This document shows, piece after piece, positions 40,776-48,236 of a stretch of 64,000 bases of DNA. Position numbers and translations under genes: made by a program. Source of the stretch: Mycolicibacterium neoaurum ATCC 25795 (lineage in GTDB: Bacteria > Actinomycetota > Actinomycetes > Mycobacteriales > Mycobacteriaceae); contig NZ_JMDW01000023.1 in assembly GCF_000691525.1 (NCBI RefSeq), positions 1 to 64,000 of the forward strand. The letters are read 5' to 3'. How positions within the stretch are numbered: the stretch's first letter is position 1; each line of letters opens with the position of its first letter. The notes under the pieces were generated by a model. It was not told the DNA's origin, made no database searches, and was given only the letters and a program-made list of their open reading frames with translations.

Positions 40776-42965
40776 TTACGGGTCGCGGGGCAGGCCCAGC
40801 AGACGTTCGGCGATGATGTTGAGCTGCACCTCGGTGGTACCGCCGTAGATCGTGGTCGCCCGGCTGAACAGCAGCCGCTCCGACCACTTGCCCGGCGCAT
40901 GCTCCTTGTCGCCGAGCGCGCCGTCGGTGCCGAACGACGAGACGCCGAACTCGGCGTAGCCCTGACCGGTCTTCATCGACAGCAGCTTGGAGATCGCGGC
41001 CGCGGGCATCGGATCGCCACCGGCCAGCGTCAGCAGCGTCGAGCGCAGATTGAGCACCTTGGCGGCGTACCCCTCGGCGATCAACTTGCCCGCGTGGTTC
41101 TGCTCGATCTGATCGAACTGGCCGTCGCGGACGAACTCCACGAACTGGTCCAGGCTGGCCAGGAACGGCGGCTCGGCACTACCGATGGAGACACGCTCAT
41201 TGGTCAACGTGTTGCGGCTGACCTCCCAGCCACGGTCCACCTCACCGAGCACCATCGAATCCGGCACGAAGACGTCGTCGATGAAGACGGTGTTGAACAT
41301 CGCGTCCCCGGTCAGCTCGCGCAGCGGCTTCACCTCGACACCAGGTGACTTCATGTCGATCAGGAAGTACGTGATGCCATTGTGTTTCGGAGCATCCGGG
41401 TTGGTCCTCGCCAGCAGTGCGCCCCATTGTGAGAACTGCGCTCCGGTGGTCCAGATCTTCTGGCCGGTGATGCGCCAGCCGCCGTCGACCTTGGTGGCCT
41501 TGGTGGTCAGGCTGGCCAGATCCGATCCGGCGCCGGGCTCGGAAAACAGCTGGCACCAGATCATCTCACCGCGGAAGGTCGGCGGGAGGAACTGCTGCTG
41601 CTGTTCGTCGGTCCCGTAGGCGACGATCGACGGGATGATCCAGGCCGCGATTCCCATCTGCGGGCGGGCCACCCGACCGGTCGAGAACTCCTGGGCGATG
41701 ATGATCTGCTCGATCGGCTGGGCATCGCGGCCCCACGGCTTGGGCAGATGCGGTTGCACCCAGCCGCCCTCGGCGATCGCGGTGTTGCGCTCTTCGCGCG
41801 GGATCTCCTTGAGCGCGGCCACCTCTGCGCGGATCTCCTCGCGCAGCTTCTCGGTGTCGGGATCCAGATCGATGTCCAGCTTGCGCAGACCGCCGCCGGT
41901 GGCGGTGTCCACGACCTGCTGCGGGTAGTCGGCGGCCCGCCCGAAACTGGCGGCCAGCACCAGTGCGCGGCGGTAGTAGACGTTGGTGTCGTGCTCCCAG
42001 GTGAACCCGATTCCTCCGTGGACCTGGATGCATTCCTGGGTGGTGTGCTGCACGGCTACCGGAGCAAGTGTTCCGGCGACGGCGGCGGCGAACTCGTACT
42101 TGGAATCCTCGTTACCGCTGTGGAATTCGTCGATGGCGCGGGCGGCATCCCAGACCGCGGCGGTGGCCCGCTCGGTCTCGGCGATCATGCCCGCGCACTT
42201 GTGCTTGATGGCCTGGAACTGCCCGATCGGGCGGCCGAACTGCTCGCGGATCTTGGCGTACTCGGTGGCCGTGTCGGTCGCCCAACGCGCCACGCCGACG
42301 CACTCGGCCGACAGTAGGGTCGCGATCAGCGCCCGAGCATGTGCGCGGGTCAGGTTCGACAGGACCCGGTCGCCGGCAACCTCGACGGCGTTGACCCGGA
42401 CGTGGGCCACCGGACGCAACGGGTCGAGACTCTTGACCTCTTCGATCTCCAGCGCGGCGGCGTCCAGGACGACCCACTCCTCGCTGCTGTCGATCGAGAC
42501 GGGCAACACCAGCAGGGAGGCCTGGGCGGCGGCCGGGACGGCCCGCACCTCGCCGCGGATGACCAACTGCTCACCCTGGCGGGTGGCGGTCAGGCCGGAG
42601 TCGATCGCGTAGGCGGCGATGGTGTCACCGGTAGCCAGGCCGTTCAGCAGCGCGGACTCGCCGTCGTGGGCGGCGATGAGCGCACTGGCGATCGCGGACG
42701 GGACGAACGGGCCGGGGACCGCTCCGTATCCGAACTCGGCGAGGGTGATCGCCAGTTCGAGGATGCCGAAGCCCTGACCGTCGACCTTCTCGGACAGGTG
42801 AACGCCCTGCAGCCCCTGCTCGGCGGCGGCCTTCCAGTACGGCGGCGGGTTGGAGATCGGCGTCTCCAGCGCTTCGTGCAGGACGTCGGACGGGGCGACC
42901 TTGGCCACCAGTGACCGGACCGAATCGGCCAGGTCGTTGTGTTCAGAGTTGATCGCGATGGGCAC
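40776..42965 (-). CDS. fadE6: Acyl-CoA dehydrogenase FadE6 (double-domain)
   Basis: A 729-residue protein composed of two acyl-CoA dehydrogenase modules. The first (about 1-370) contains AECVGVARWATDTATEYAKIREQFGRPIG and CIQVHGGIGFTWEHDTNVYYRRA. The second (about 375-729) contains WCQLFSEPGAGSDLASLTT, GGWRITGQKIWTTGAQFSQWG and TIYGGTTEVQLNIIAERLLG. Enzymes of this family introduce the alpha-beta double bond in acyl-CoAs and pass electrons to ETF. GTG 42965 has GGAGG six bases upstream and beats a longer frame. Size and context match FadE6. Confidence 0.92.
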   Translation of the reverse strand: MPIAINSEHNDLADSVRSLVAKVAPSDVLHEALETPISNPPPYWKAAAEQGLQGVHLSEKVDGQGFGILELAITLAEFGYGAVPGPFVPSAIASALIAAHDGESALLNGLATGDTIAAYAIDSGLTATRQGEQLVIRGEVRAVPAAAQASLLVLPVSIDSSEEWVVLDAAALEIEEVKSLDPLRPVAHVRVNAVEVAGDRVLSNLTRAHARALIATLLSAECVGVARWATDTATEYAKIREQFGRPIGQFQAIKHKCAGMIAETERATAAVWDAARAIDEFHSGNEDSKYEFAAAVAGTLAPVAVQHTTQECIQVHGGIGFTWEHDTNVYYRRALVLAASFGRAADYPQQVVDTATGGGLRKLDIDLDPDTEKLREEIRAEVAALKEIPREERNTAIAEGGWVQPHLPKPWGRDAQPIEQIIIAQEFSTGRVARPQMGIAAWIIPSIVAYGTDEQQQQFLPPTFRGEMIWCQLFSEPGAGSDLASLTTKATKVDGGWRITGQKIWTTGAQFSQWGALLARTNPDAPKHNGITYFLIDMKSPGVEVKPLRELTGDAMFNTVFIDDVFVPDSMVLGEVDRGWEVSRNTLTNERVSIGSAEPPFLASLDQFVEFVRDGQFDQIEQNHAGKLIAEGYAAKVLNLRSTLLTLAGGDPMPAAAISKLLSMKTGQGYAEFGVSSFGTDGALGDKEHAPGKWSERLLFSRATTIYGGTTEVQLNIIAERLLGLPRDP

Positions 42966-43053
42966 GCTTAACCTCCATGGGGGCAACTTCCCTATTAACC
43001 GGTCGGTTGGTAACCGAGGGTACCCGCGGGGTGACGGTTGTCACCGCCCGCCC

Positions 43054-44028
43054 CTAGTTCACCTGGTTCACCACGTTAGCGAGGGGCTGGCCGTCCCGGA
43101 TCCGTCGGCAGTTGTCGAGGGCAAGCTCCAGGTAGCGACGCATGGTGTCGGCGGTGTACCAGGTGACATGCGGGGTCAGCACCACGTTGTCGAGATTGAG
43201 CAGCGGGTTATCGGCTTCGACGGGTTCGACCGAGAACACATCGAGACCCGCGGCGGCCAAGCGTCCGGCGCGCAGTGCCTCGGCGAGCGCCAGTTCGTCC
43301 ACGATCGGCCCACGCGCGGTGTTGATCAGCACCGCCGCGGGCTTCATCAATGCCAGGGCTTGCCGATCCAGCAGGTGATGGGTGGCCTCGGTGAGTGGCA
43401 GGTGCAGCGAGACGATGTCGCTGTCGGCCAGCAATTCGGGCAGCGGGCGCCAGCCAGGGTGCCCGTCGTCGCGGGTGCTGGTGTGCAGCACCCTGTCCGC
43501 GGGTGTGCCCATCGCGACGACCACGCGCTCGACCTGCTTGGCGATGTTCCCGTAGCCGACCAGTCCAACGGTGCAGCTGCCGACGTCGCGGACCGTCTCG
43601 CCGAGACTCGGATCCGATGGCCAGCCCGTTCCGGCACGGGTGGCGCGGTCGAGCAAGGGTAGGCGGCGCAGCGCCGCGAGCATCAGCAGCAGCGTGCCCT
43701 CGGCCACCGACGGCGCATTGGCGCCGGGCATGTTGGCCACCGCGATACCCCGGGCAGTCGCTGTCGGCACGTCGATCGTGTTCACCCCGGCGCCGAGCTT
43801 GTGCACCAGTCTGCAGCTGCCGGCCAGCTCCAGGTCTGCGCCCGACAGTGGGCGCAGCACGTGCCAGATCACCTCCGCGTCAGGGAGCTCGCGATAGAAG
43901 GTCTCGTCGTCATCCTCGGCGCACCACCGGATGTCCAGCCAATCATGTTCCGGCGCAACCATATCCAGAACACGCTGACCGGGTGTGAAGTGTGCGAGGA
44001 CTCTCAACGCCACCGTGTCGCTATCCAC
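43054..44028 (-). CDS. D-2-hydroxyacid dehydrogenase (NAD-dependent)
   Basis: A 324-residue D-isomer-specific 2-hydroxyacid dehydrogenase. The NAD site is VGLVGYGNIAKQVERVVVAMG near residue 150. The catalytic residues are the Arg in LINTARGPIVDELAL, the Glu in VEPVEADNPLL and the His in VVLTPHVTWYT. Substrate side: KLGAGVNTIDVPTATARGI. Family enzymes reduce 2-keto acids or oxidise D-2-hydroxyacids. Its start overlaps the 3' end of the upstream alpha/beta hydrolase by 25 bp on the same strand; GTG at 44013 would reduce the overlap. Confidence 0.9.
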   Translation of the reverse strand: MDSDTVALRVLAHFTPGQRVLDMVAPEHDWLDIRWCAEDDDETFYRELPDAEVIWHVLRPLSGADLELAGSCRLVHKLGAGVNTIDVPTATARGIAVANMPGANAPSVAEGTLLLMLAALRRLPLLDRATRAGTGWPSDPSLGETVRDVGSCTVGLVGYGNIAKQVERVVVAMGTPADRVLHTSTRDDGHPGWRPLPELLADSDIVSLHLPLTEATHHLLDRQALALMKPAAVLINTARGPIVDELALAEALRAGRLAAAGLDVFSVEPVEADNPLLNLDNVVLTPHVTWYTADTMRRYLELALDNCRRIRDGQPLANVVNQVN

Positions 44029-45137
44029 CTGGAAATGGTATCGGCCTGTTCACTGCGCGCACCCGGCGTGGTGAAGTAGTGGTCGGTGTCGATCGAGACC
44101 ATCCCCTTGTCGGTCGAGCTCAGCGCGTCATGAATTCGCTGCGCGTCGGACGGGAAGACGCCGGTGTCCTGGTGGGCATTGATCACCAGTGCCGGGCAAT
44201 CGATCAGCGCCAGGTGGGGTTCGGCCCGGGTTTGTGCATGCCGCAGGCTCCACATGCCGATCCAGTTACGCAGCGTGCAGGCCGCGGCGATCCCACGTGC
44301 GGATCGGTTGGCCTTCACCGGTGGTCCGGCGTAACAGAGATTGGGCCGCCGGTTGGTCGGTTCCAGTGTCGGGTCCACCATGCGTGGATCGGCCCAGGTA
44401 CGCAGGACGGTGAACGGCCGGTCCGAGTAGCCGGCTTTCTGCACGCGCTTCAGCTCGGATTCCACCCAGTCCGTGATCGCCTCGTTACGGGCCACTTGCG
44501 CTGCGCGGTATCGGGTCACGAAGTCCGGTGGGTAGGGCGGACCGTTGCGCTCGTCGAACAGGTCGAGCTCGGGATTGGCGGCGACCGCATCGGTTTCGTC
44601 GATGACCGAGGCGTCCATCCACGAAGTCAGTACTTCGGGACGGCCGGGGTGCGCCGCGCTGGCGACGTACCCGTCTGCTGCTGGCAAATCGGCCAGACCG
44701 GCGGCCGGACGCATGCCGTCCAACGGGGTGACATGCTGGTGCCGCGCCTGCGCCTGGTACGCCGCCATCAACGACCCGCCACCGGAATTGCCCAGCAGCA
44801 CCACGGTTTCGATGTTCTGGACCTCGCGCAACCAGCGAACGCCGACGCCGATGTCGACCAGTGCGTGATCGAGTAGGAAGCTGCTCTCGAAACCGCGGAA
44901 GCGAGTGTTCCACCCCAGGAACCCGATACCGCGCGTGGCCAGGTAATCGGCGAGGTAATGCTCGGAGAAGTCGATCTGATAGTGCGTGGCGATGACCGCG
45001 ATCTTCGGTTTGCGGCCGACCCCACGGTGATACAAACCCTGGCACGGGTGCCCGCCTGCACCTGCCCGCCGAGCCGTGGGGGAGTCCATCGCGACGAACT
45101 CTCGGATCACCCCCGGTGTCGCGCCCTTGGTTGTCAT
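44004..45137 (-). CDS. Alpha/beta hydrolase, Rv0272c-like
   Basis: A 377-residue serine hydrolase-like protein. The nucleophile elbow is VVLLGNSGGGSLMAAYQAQ, the acid is likely in ALVINAHQDTGVFPSDA, and the catalytic His in VSIDTDHYFTTPG. RGIGFLGWNTRFRGFESSF is a conserved segment of the mycobacterial family around Rv0272c, which follows fadE6 in M. tuberculosis. ATG 45137 overlaps the TetR stop by 4 bp (ATGA), so the hydrolase is in one operon with that regulator. Substrate unknown. Confidence 0.87.
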   Translation of the reverse strand: MTTKGATPGVIREFVAMDSPTARRAGAGGHPCQGLYHRGVGRKPKIAVIATHYQIDFSEHYLADYLATRGIGFLGWNTRFRGFESSFLLDHALVDIGVGVRWLREVQNIETVVLLGNSGGGSLMAAYQAQARHQHVTPLDGMRPAAGLADLPAADGYVASAAHPGRPEVLTSWMDASVIDETDAVAANPELDLFDERNGPPYPPDFVTRYRAAQVARNEAITDWVESELKRVQKAGYSDRPFTVLRTWADPRMVDPTLEPTNRRPNLCYAGPPVKANRSARGIAAACTLRNWIGMWSLRHAQTRAEPHLALIDCPALVINAHQDTGVFPSDAQRIHDALSSTDKGMVSIDTDHYFTTPGARSEQADTISRWIATRWR

Positions 45138-45757
45138 GGCCGGGGAGTCCCCTCGTGGTAGATGGTCCGGTGGAAGATGGCGGCCAGGGTCGCGATGCAC
45201 TTGTCATCATCAACGGTCTGCGCACCCGAACCCGACAGCTGGGTGTAGCAGAACTGGTTGAGCATGGACACCAGCGCCACCGCGATCAGATGGGCGTCGT
45301 CACCGGCGCAGAATCCGCGCTGCTGTGCCTTTTCGACCATGGCGGTGATCAACGTGATGGGTAGTTCACAGATTTCGGACCAGTACTGTGCGAAATCCTC
45401 ACTGACCATCGCGAGCTGAGATACGGCGATGATCTCGGCGAGACGGTGCCGGTAGGTGTGCCAGTGTGCTGCCGCGGCGGCATGGGCGCGGGCGGCATCG
45501 TCCAGACCGGGTTCGGCCGCCGCGCGAGCCCGCTCGCGCGCCTCGTCGCGGAAGCGGACGGCCCACTCTCGGACCATCGCCTCCTTGGAGTCGTAGTAGT
45601 TGTAGAACGACGCCGTCGAGCGCCCGGCCTCCGCGGTGATATCGGCGATGGTGGTTGCCAGAATCCCCTTGCGTGCCACGACAGTTCGTGCGGCAGCGTC
45701 GATGGCTGCCTGCGTCTGGCGGCCACGCACCGTGGGCAGCTCGACCCGAGCGGTCAC
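45134..45757 (-). CDS. TetR-family regulator, Rv0273c-like
   Basis: A 207-residue TetR protein. The HTH spans LATTIADITAEAGRSTASFYNYYDSKEAM, and the ligand domain is helical with ISHSTGPK-free, Ala-rich sequence typical of mycobacterial regulators. It starts at GTG 45757. A 32-bp near-perfect inverted repeat lies 25 bp upstream between it and the divergent VOC gene, the expected operator. It probably represses itself, the hydrolase downstream and the VOC gene. Confidence 0.9.
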   Translation of the reverse strand: MTARVELPTVRGRQTQAAIDAAARTVVARKGILATTIADITAEAGRSTASFYNYYDSKEAMVREWAVRFRDEARERARAAAEPGLDDAARAHAAAAAHWHTYRHRLAEIIAVSQLAMVSEDFAQYWSEICELPITLITAMVEKAQQRGFCAGDDAHLIAVALVSMLNQFCYTQLSGSGAQTVDDDKCIATLAAIFHRTIYHEGTPRP

Positions 45758-45782
45758 GTTCCCACCTTCCCGGTTCGTTGAT

Positions 45783-45814
45783 CAGATCTGAATCTGATGT
45801 TAGATTCAGATCTG
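45783..45814. promoter_or_regulatory. TetR operator, 32-bp inverted repeat
   Basis: CAGATCTGAATCT (45783-45795) and AGATTCAGATCTG (45802-45814) are exact reverse complements around GATGTT. The site lies between the divergent TetR and VOC genes, 26 bp before the VOC start. Shape and place are those of a TetR autoregulatory operator. Confidence 0.8.
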
Positions 45815-45840
45815 GATCTGCGCCAGACCTGGAGGTCGTG

Positions 45841-46416
45841 ATGATCAAGCCGGACAATCCGAATTCCGAGTTCACCCTGGGTGGTATCAACCATGTCGCT
45901 CTTGTCTGTTCGGACATGCAGCGCACCGTGGACTTCTACTCCGGTGTCCTGGGCATGCCGTTGATCAAATCGCTGGACCTGCCCGGCGGGATGGGGCAGC
46001 ACTTCTTCTTCGACGCCGGCAACGGTGACTGTGTGGCGTTCTTCTGGTTCACCGATGCCCCCGACGGTGTCCCGGGCGTGTCCGCACCCATCGCGCTCCC
46101 GGGGCTCGGCGAGATCACCAGCGCCGTGTCCACCATGAACCACCTGGCCTTCCACGTGCCCGCGGAGAAATTCGACGAGTACCGGGAGAAGCTCAAGGCC
46201 AAAGGGGTTCGGGTCGGACCGGTGCTCAATCACGACGACAGTGAGTGGCAGGCCTCCAAAACCCTGCACCCGGGTGTCTACGTCCGGTCGTTCTATTTTC
46301 AGGATCCCGACGGCATCACCCTGGAGTTCGCCTGTTGGATCAAGGAGTTCACCGATGCCGATGCGACGACGGTGCCGAAGACCGCAGCGGACCGCCGACC
46401 GCGAGCGGTCGTATAG
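45841..46416 (+). CDS. VOC-family (glyoxalase/dioxygenase-like) protein, Rv0274-like
   Basis: A 191-residue vicinal-oxygen-chelate protein with paired beta-alpha-beta modules. INHVALVCSDMQRTVDFYSGVLG gives the first metal His, TMNHLAFHVPAEKFDEYREKL the second, and FYFQDPDGITLEFACW the metal Glu. Members include extradiol dioxygenases, glyoxalases and epimerases. ATG 45841 is preceded by GGAGG; GTG 45838 directly upstream is an alternative. The divergent TetR and shared operator suggest ligand-induced expression. The 3' end contains a 25-bp tandem repeat. Confidence 0.88.
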   Translation: MIKPDNPNSEFTLGGINHVALVCSDMQRTVDFYSGVLGMPLIKSLDLPGGMGQHFFFDAGNGDCVAFFWFTDAPDGVPGVSAPIALPGLGEITSAVSTMNHLAFHVPAEKFDEYREKLKAKGVRVGPVLNHDDSEWQASKTLHPGVYVRSFYFQDPDGITLEFACWIKEFTDADATTVPKTAADRRPRAVV

Positions 46417-46444
46417 AACACCGCCGCGAGCGGTCGTATAGAAC
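46399..46444. repeat. Tandem 25-bp repeat at the VOC gene 3' end
   Basis: CCGCGAGCGGTCGTATAGAA occurs at 46399 and again at 46424, a period of 25 bp. The first copy spans the TAG stop of the VOC gene; the second lies just after it. Each copy with its flank can form a CCGCGAGCGG mini-hairpin. It may be a recent slippage duplication that also serves as a terminator. Confidence 0.75.
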
Positions 46445-46448
46445 CGGT

Positions 46449-47057
46449 CTAACCCTGGCGCGGATCGGGGAAGCTGTTCAACATCCCGGTGAGCAGATCG
46501 ATCAGTTCGGCGCGCGTGAGGTCGATGGCCCCGCTGAGCCAACCGCTGATCGTCTGGCTGACGCCGCCGACGACGAAATGCGCTATCGCGTCGACCTGCG
46601 CGGTCCCGGCTTTGGGGAGTACTTCCCCGGCATGCTGGGCGGCCAGCACGGCGAAGAATCCGCCAAGCTCGGCGCGTTTGCGGATGAGCATCGCGTTGGA
46701 GGACGAGGCATCGAAGAGCAGTCTGCCGACGCGGGCATCCGCCCCGATGGTCTCGACCAGATTGCTGATACCTGCCCGGTTCTGTTCGCTCGGTGGCGCG
46801 GCCGCCACCGCCGCCTGTGTGGTCGCCGCGATGGCGCCGATGACCGAGTCGAACACCGCCGCGACGAACTGATCCTTGTCGGTGAAGGCCTCGTAGAAGT
46901 GCCGGGTGGTGACTCCGGCCCGGCTGCAGATGGCGCGGACGGTCAGTTCCTCGTCTTCACCGCCGAGCAGGTCCAGGCCGGCGTCGAGGAATCGTTGCCT
47001 GCGTTCGGCCAACCGCTGCGGTGCCGCGATACCGCGGTACGGCCGAACCTGGGGCAT
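46449..47057 (-). CDS. TetR-family regulator, Rv0275c-like
   Basis: A 202-residue TetR protein. The HTH is EELTVRAICSRAGVTTRHFYEAFTDKDQFVAAVFD, and the effector domain includes LVETIGADARVGRLLFDASSSN and FVVGGVSQTISGWLSGAIDL. ATG 47057 (MPQVRPYRG) is preferred because the frame upstream enters the MpaB gene's promoter. It is divergent from the MpaB-family gene at 47144 with an 86-bp gap, the probable shared control region. Confidence 0.9.
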   Translation of the reverse strand: MPQVRPYRGIAAPQRLAERRQRFLDAGLDLLGGEDEELTVRAICSRAGVTTRHFYEAFTDKDQFVAAVFDSVIGAIAATTQAAVAAAPPSEQNRAGISNLVETIGADARVGRLLFDASSSNAMLIRKRAELGGFFAVLAAQHAGEVLPKAGTAQVDAIAHFVVGGVSQTISGWLSGAIDLTRAELIDLLTGMLNSFPDPRQG

Positions 47058-47143
47058 GGACCCATATTGACACCCGTCGAAACTGCGCGGCAAGATGGGC
47101 GGCACTATCAGGAAACGTTCGTTCTCACTTTTGGGGGCAATCA

Positions 47144-48028
47144 ATGGCGATCGTCGAACGAGGCGTCGGCGACACCTCCCGCCAGCCGTCTGTGCCGCAC
47201 AAGCGAGGCCGCGGGGCTTCGGTCGGCGACGGGTTGATGGGCGTGGCCCTGCTGGCCGGTCCGGCCAACGTGATCATGCAACTCGGGCGCCCCGGCGTCG
47301 CGTACGGCGTGATGGAGAGCAAGGTGGAGAGCGGGCGCATCGATCGCCATCCGATCAAGCGGGCGCGCACCACCTTCACCTATCTGGCGGTGGCCGGCCG
47401 CGGCACCGAAGACCAGAAAGCGGCGTTCCGCCGGGCCGTCAACAAGGCGCATGCCCAGGTGCACTCGACCGAGGGCAGTCCCGTCGAGTACAACGCCTTC
47501 GACAAGGATTTGCAGTTGTGGGTGGCCGCCTGTTTGTACAAGGGATCGGTCGACGTGCGGCGGATCTTCGTCGGTGAGGTCGATGAGGAAACGGCCGACC
47601 AGCACTACCGCGACGGCATGGCGTTGGGCACCACGCTGCAGGTGACCCCCGAGATGTGGCCCGCCGACAGGGCGGCATTCGACGCCTATTGGGAAGAGCA
47701 GCTCGAGCAGATCCACATCGACGACGCCGCGCGGGAGTTCCTGTATCCCATTGCGGTCGCCCGGTTGCGCGGTCTGCGGTTGCCCGGCCCGCTGCAGCGG
47801 CATGCCGAGAACTTGGCAGGCCTGATCACCACAGGATTCCTACCGCAGCGGTTTCGTGACGAGATGCGGTTGCCGTGGGACCCGCAGCGACAGCGCCGGT
47901 TCGATCAACTGATGGGCGTGCTGCGGTTCGTCAACAACATCGCGCCGGGTCCCGTTCGGCAGTTCCCGTTCAACGTGCTGCTCAAGGACCTCGACTGGCG
48001 CATCCGGACGGGCCGACCGCTCGTCTGA
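47144..48028 (+). CDS. Oxygenase MpaB family protein (DUF2236), Rv0276-like
   Basis: A 294-residue all-helical DUF2236 protein. Family elements are PANVIMQLGRPGVAYGVMES, RTTFTYLAVAGRGTEDQKAAF, VNKAHAQVHSTEG with a candidate haem His, and YNAFDKDLQLWVAACLYKG. The family includes the haem-dependent oxygenase MpaB and the latex oxygenase Lcp. ATG 47144 was chosen from the family start; GGGGG about 7 bases upstream is the likely RBS. It is divergent from the TetR regulator and lies just before the ESX-3 promoter region. Confidence 0.87.
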   Translation: MAIVERGVGDTSRQPSVPHKRGRGASVGDGLMGVALLAGPANVIMQLGRPGVAYGVMESKVESGRIDRHPIKRARTTFTYLAVAGRGTEDQKAAFRRAVNKAHAQVHSTEGSPVEYNAFDKDLQLWVAACLYKGSVDVRRIFVGEVDEETADQHYRDGMALGTTLQVTPEMWPADRAAFDAYWEEQLEQIHIDDAAREFLYPIAVARLRGLRLPGPLQRHAENLAGLITTGFLPQRFRDEMRLPWDPQRQRRFDQLMGVLRFVNNIAPGPVRQFPFNVLLKDLDWRIRTGRPLV

Positions 48029-48171
48029 AATTTCCCCGCGCTTCCCGCGGGTCTCGTCAGAGTTTGCTGATCGGCTGATCTCGCGAGTACATCCGCTGTG
48101 CGGCTTCGCTGGCACGTCGCACGCTTGGTGATGTTCCACACCGTTGGCGCCCGTGTCAGATATCTCGACAG

Positions 48172-48190
48172 TTAGTTTATGCAATGCTAA
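48172..48190. promoter_or_regulatory. IdeR-like iron box 1
   Basis: TTAGTTTATGCAATGCTAA matches the 19-bp IdeR consensus TTAGGTTAGSCTAACCTAA at 14 positions and is itself a partial palindrome. It lies about 47 bp before the eccA3 start. ESX-3 expression is known to be repressed by IdeR with iron. Confidence 0.65.
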
Positions 48191-48201
48191 CTTCTGCGGA
48201 G

Positions 48202-48220
48202 TTAGCCTAGGCATACTTAA
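48202..48220. promoter_or_regulatory. IdeR-like iron box 2
   Basis: TTAGCCTAGGCATACTTAA matches the IdeR consensus at 14 of 19 positions. It lies 11 bp after box 1 and directly before the AAGGAG ribosome binding site of eccA3, so bound IdeR would block the promoter or transcription start. Confidence 0.65.
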
Positions 48221-48236
48221 GGAGATAGCAGGGGGC

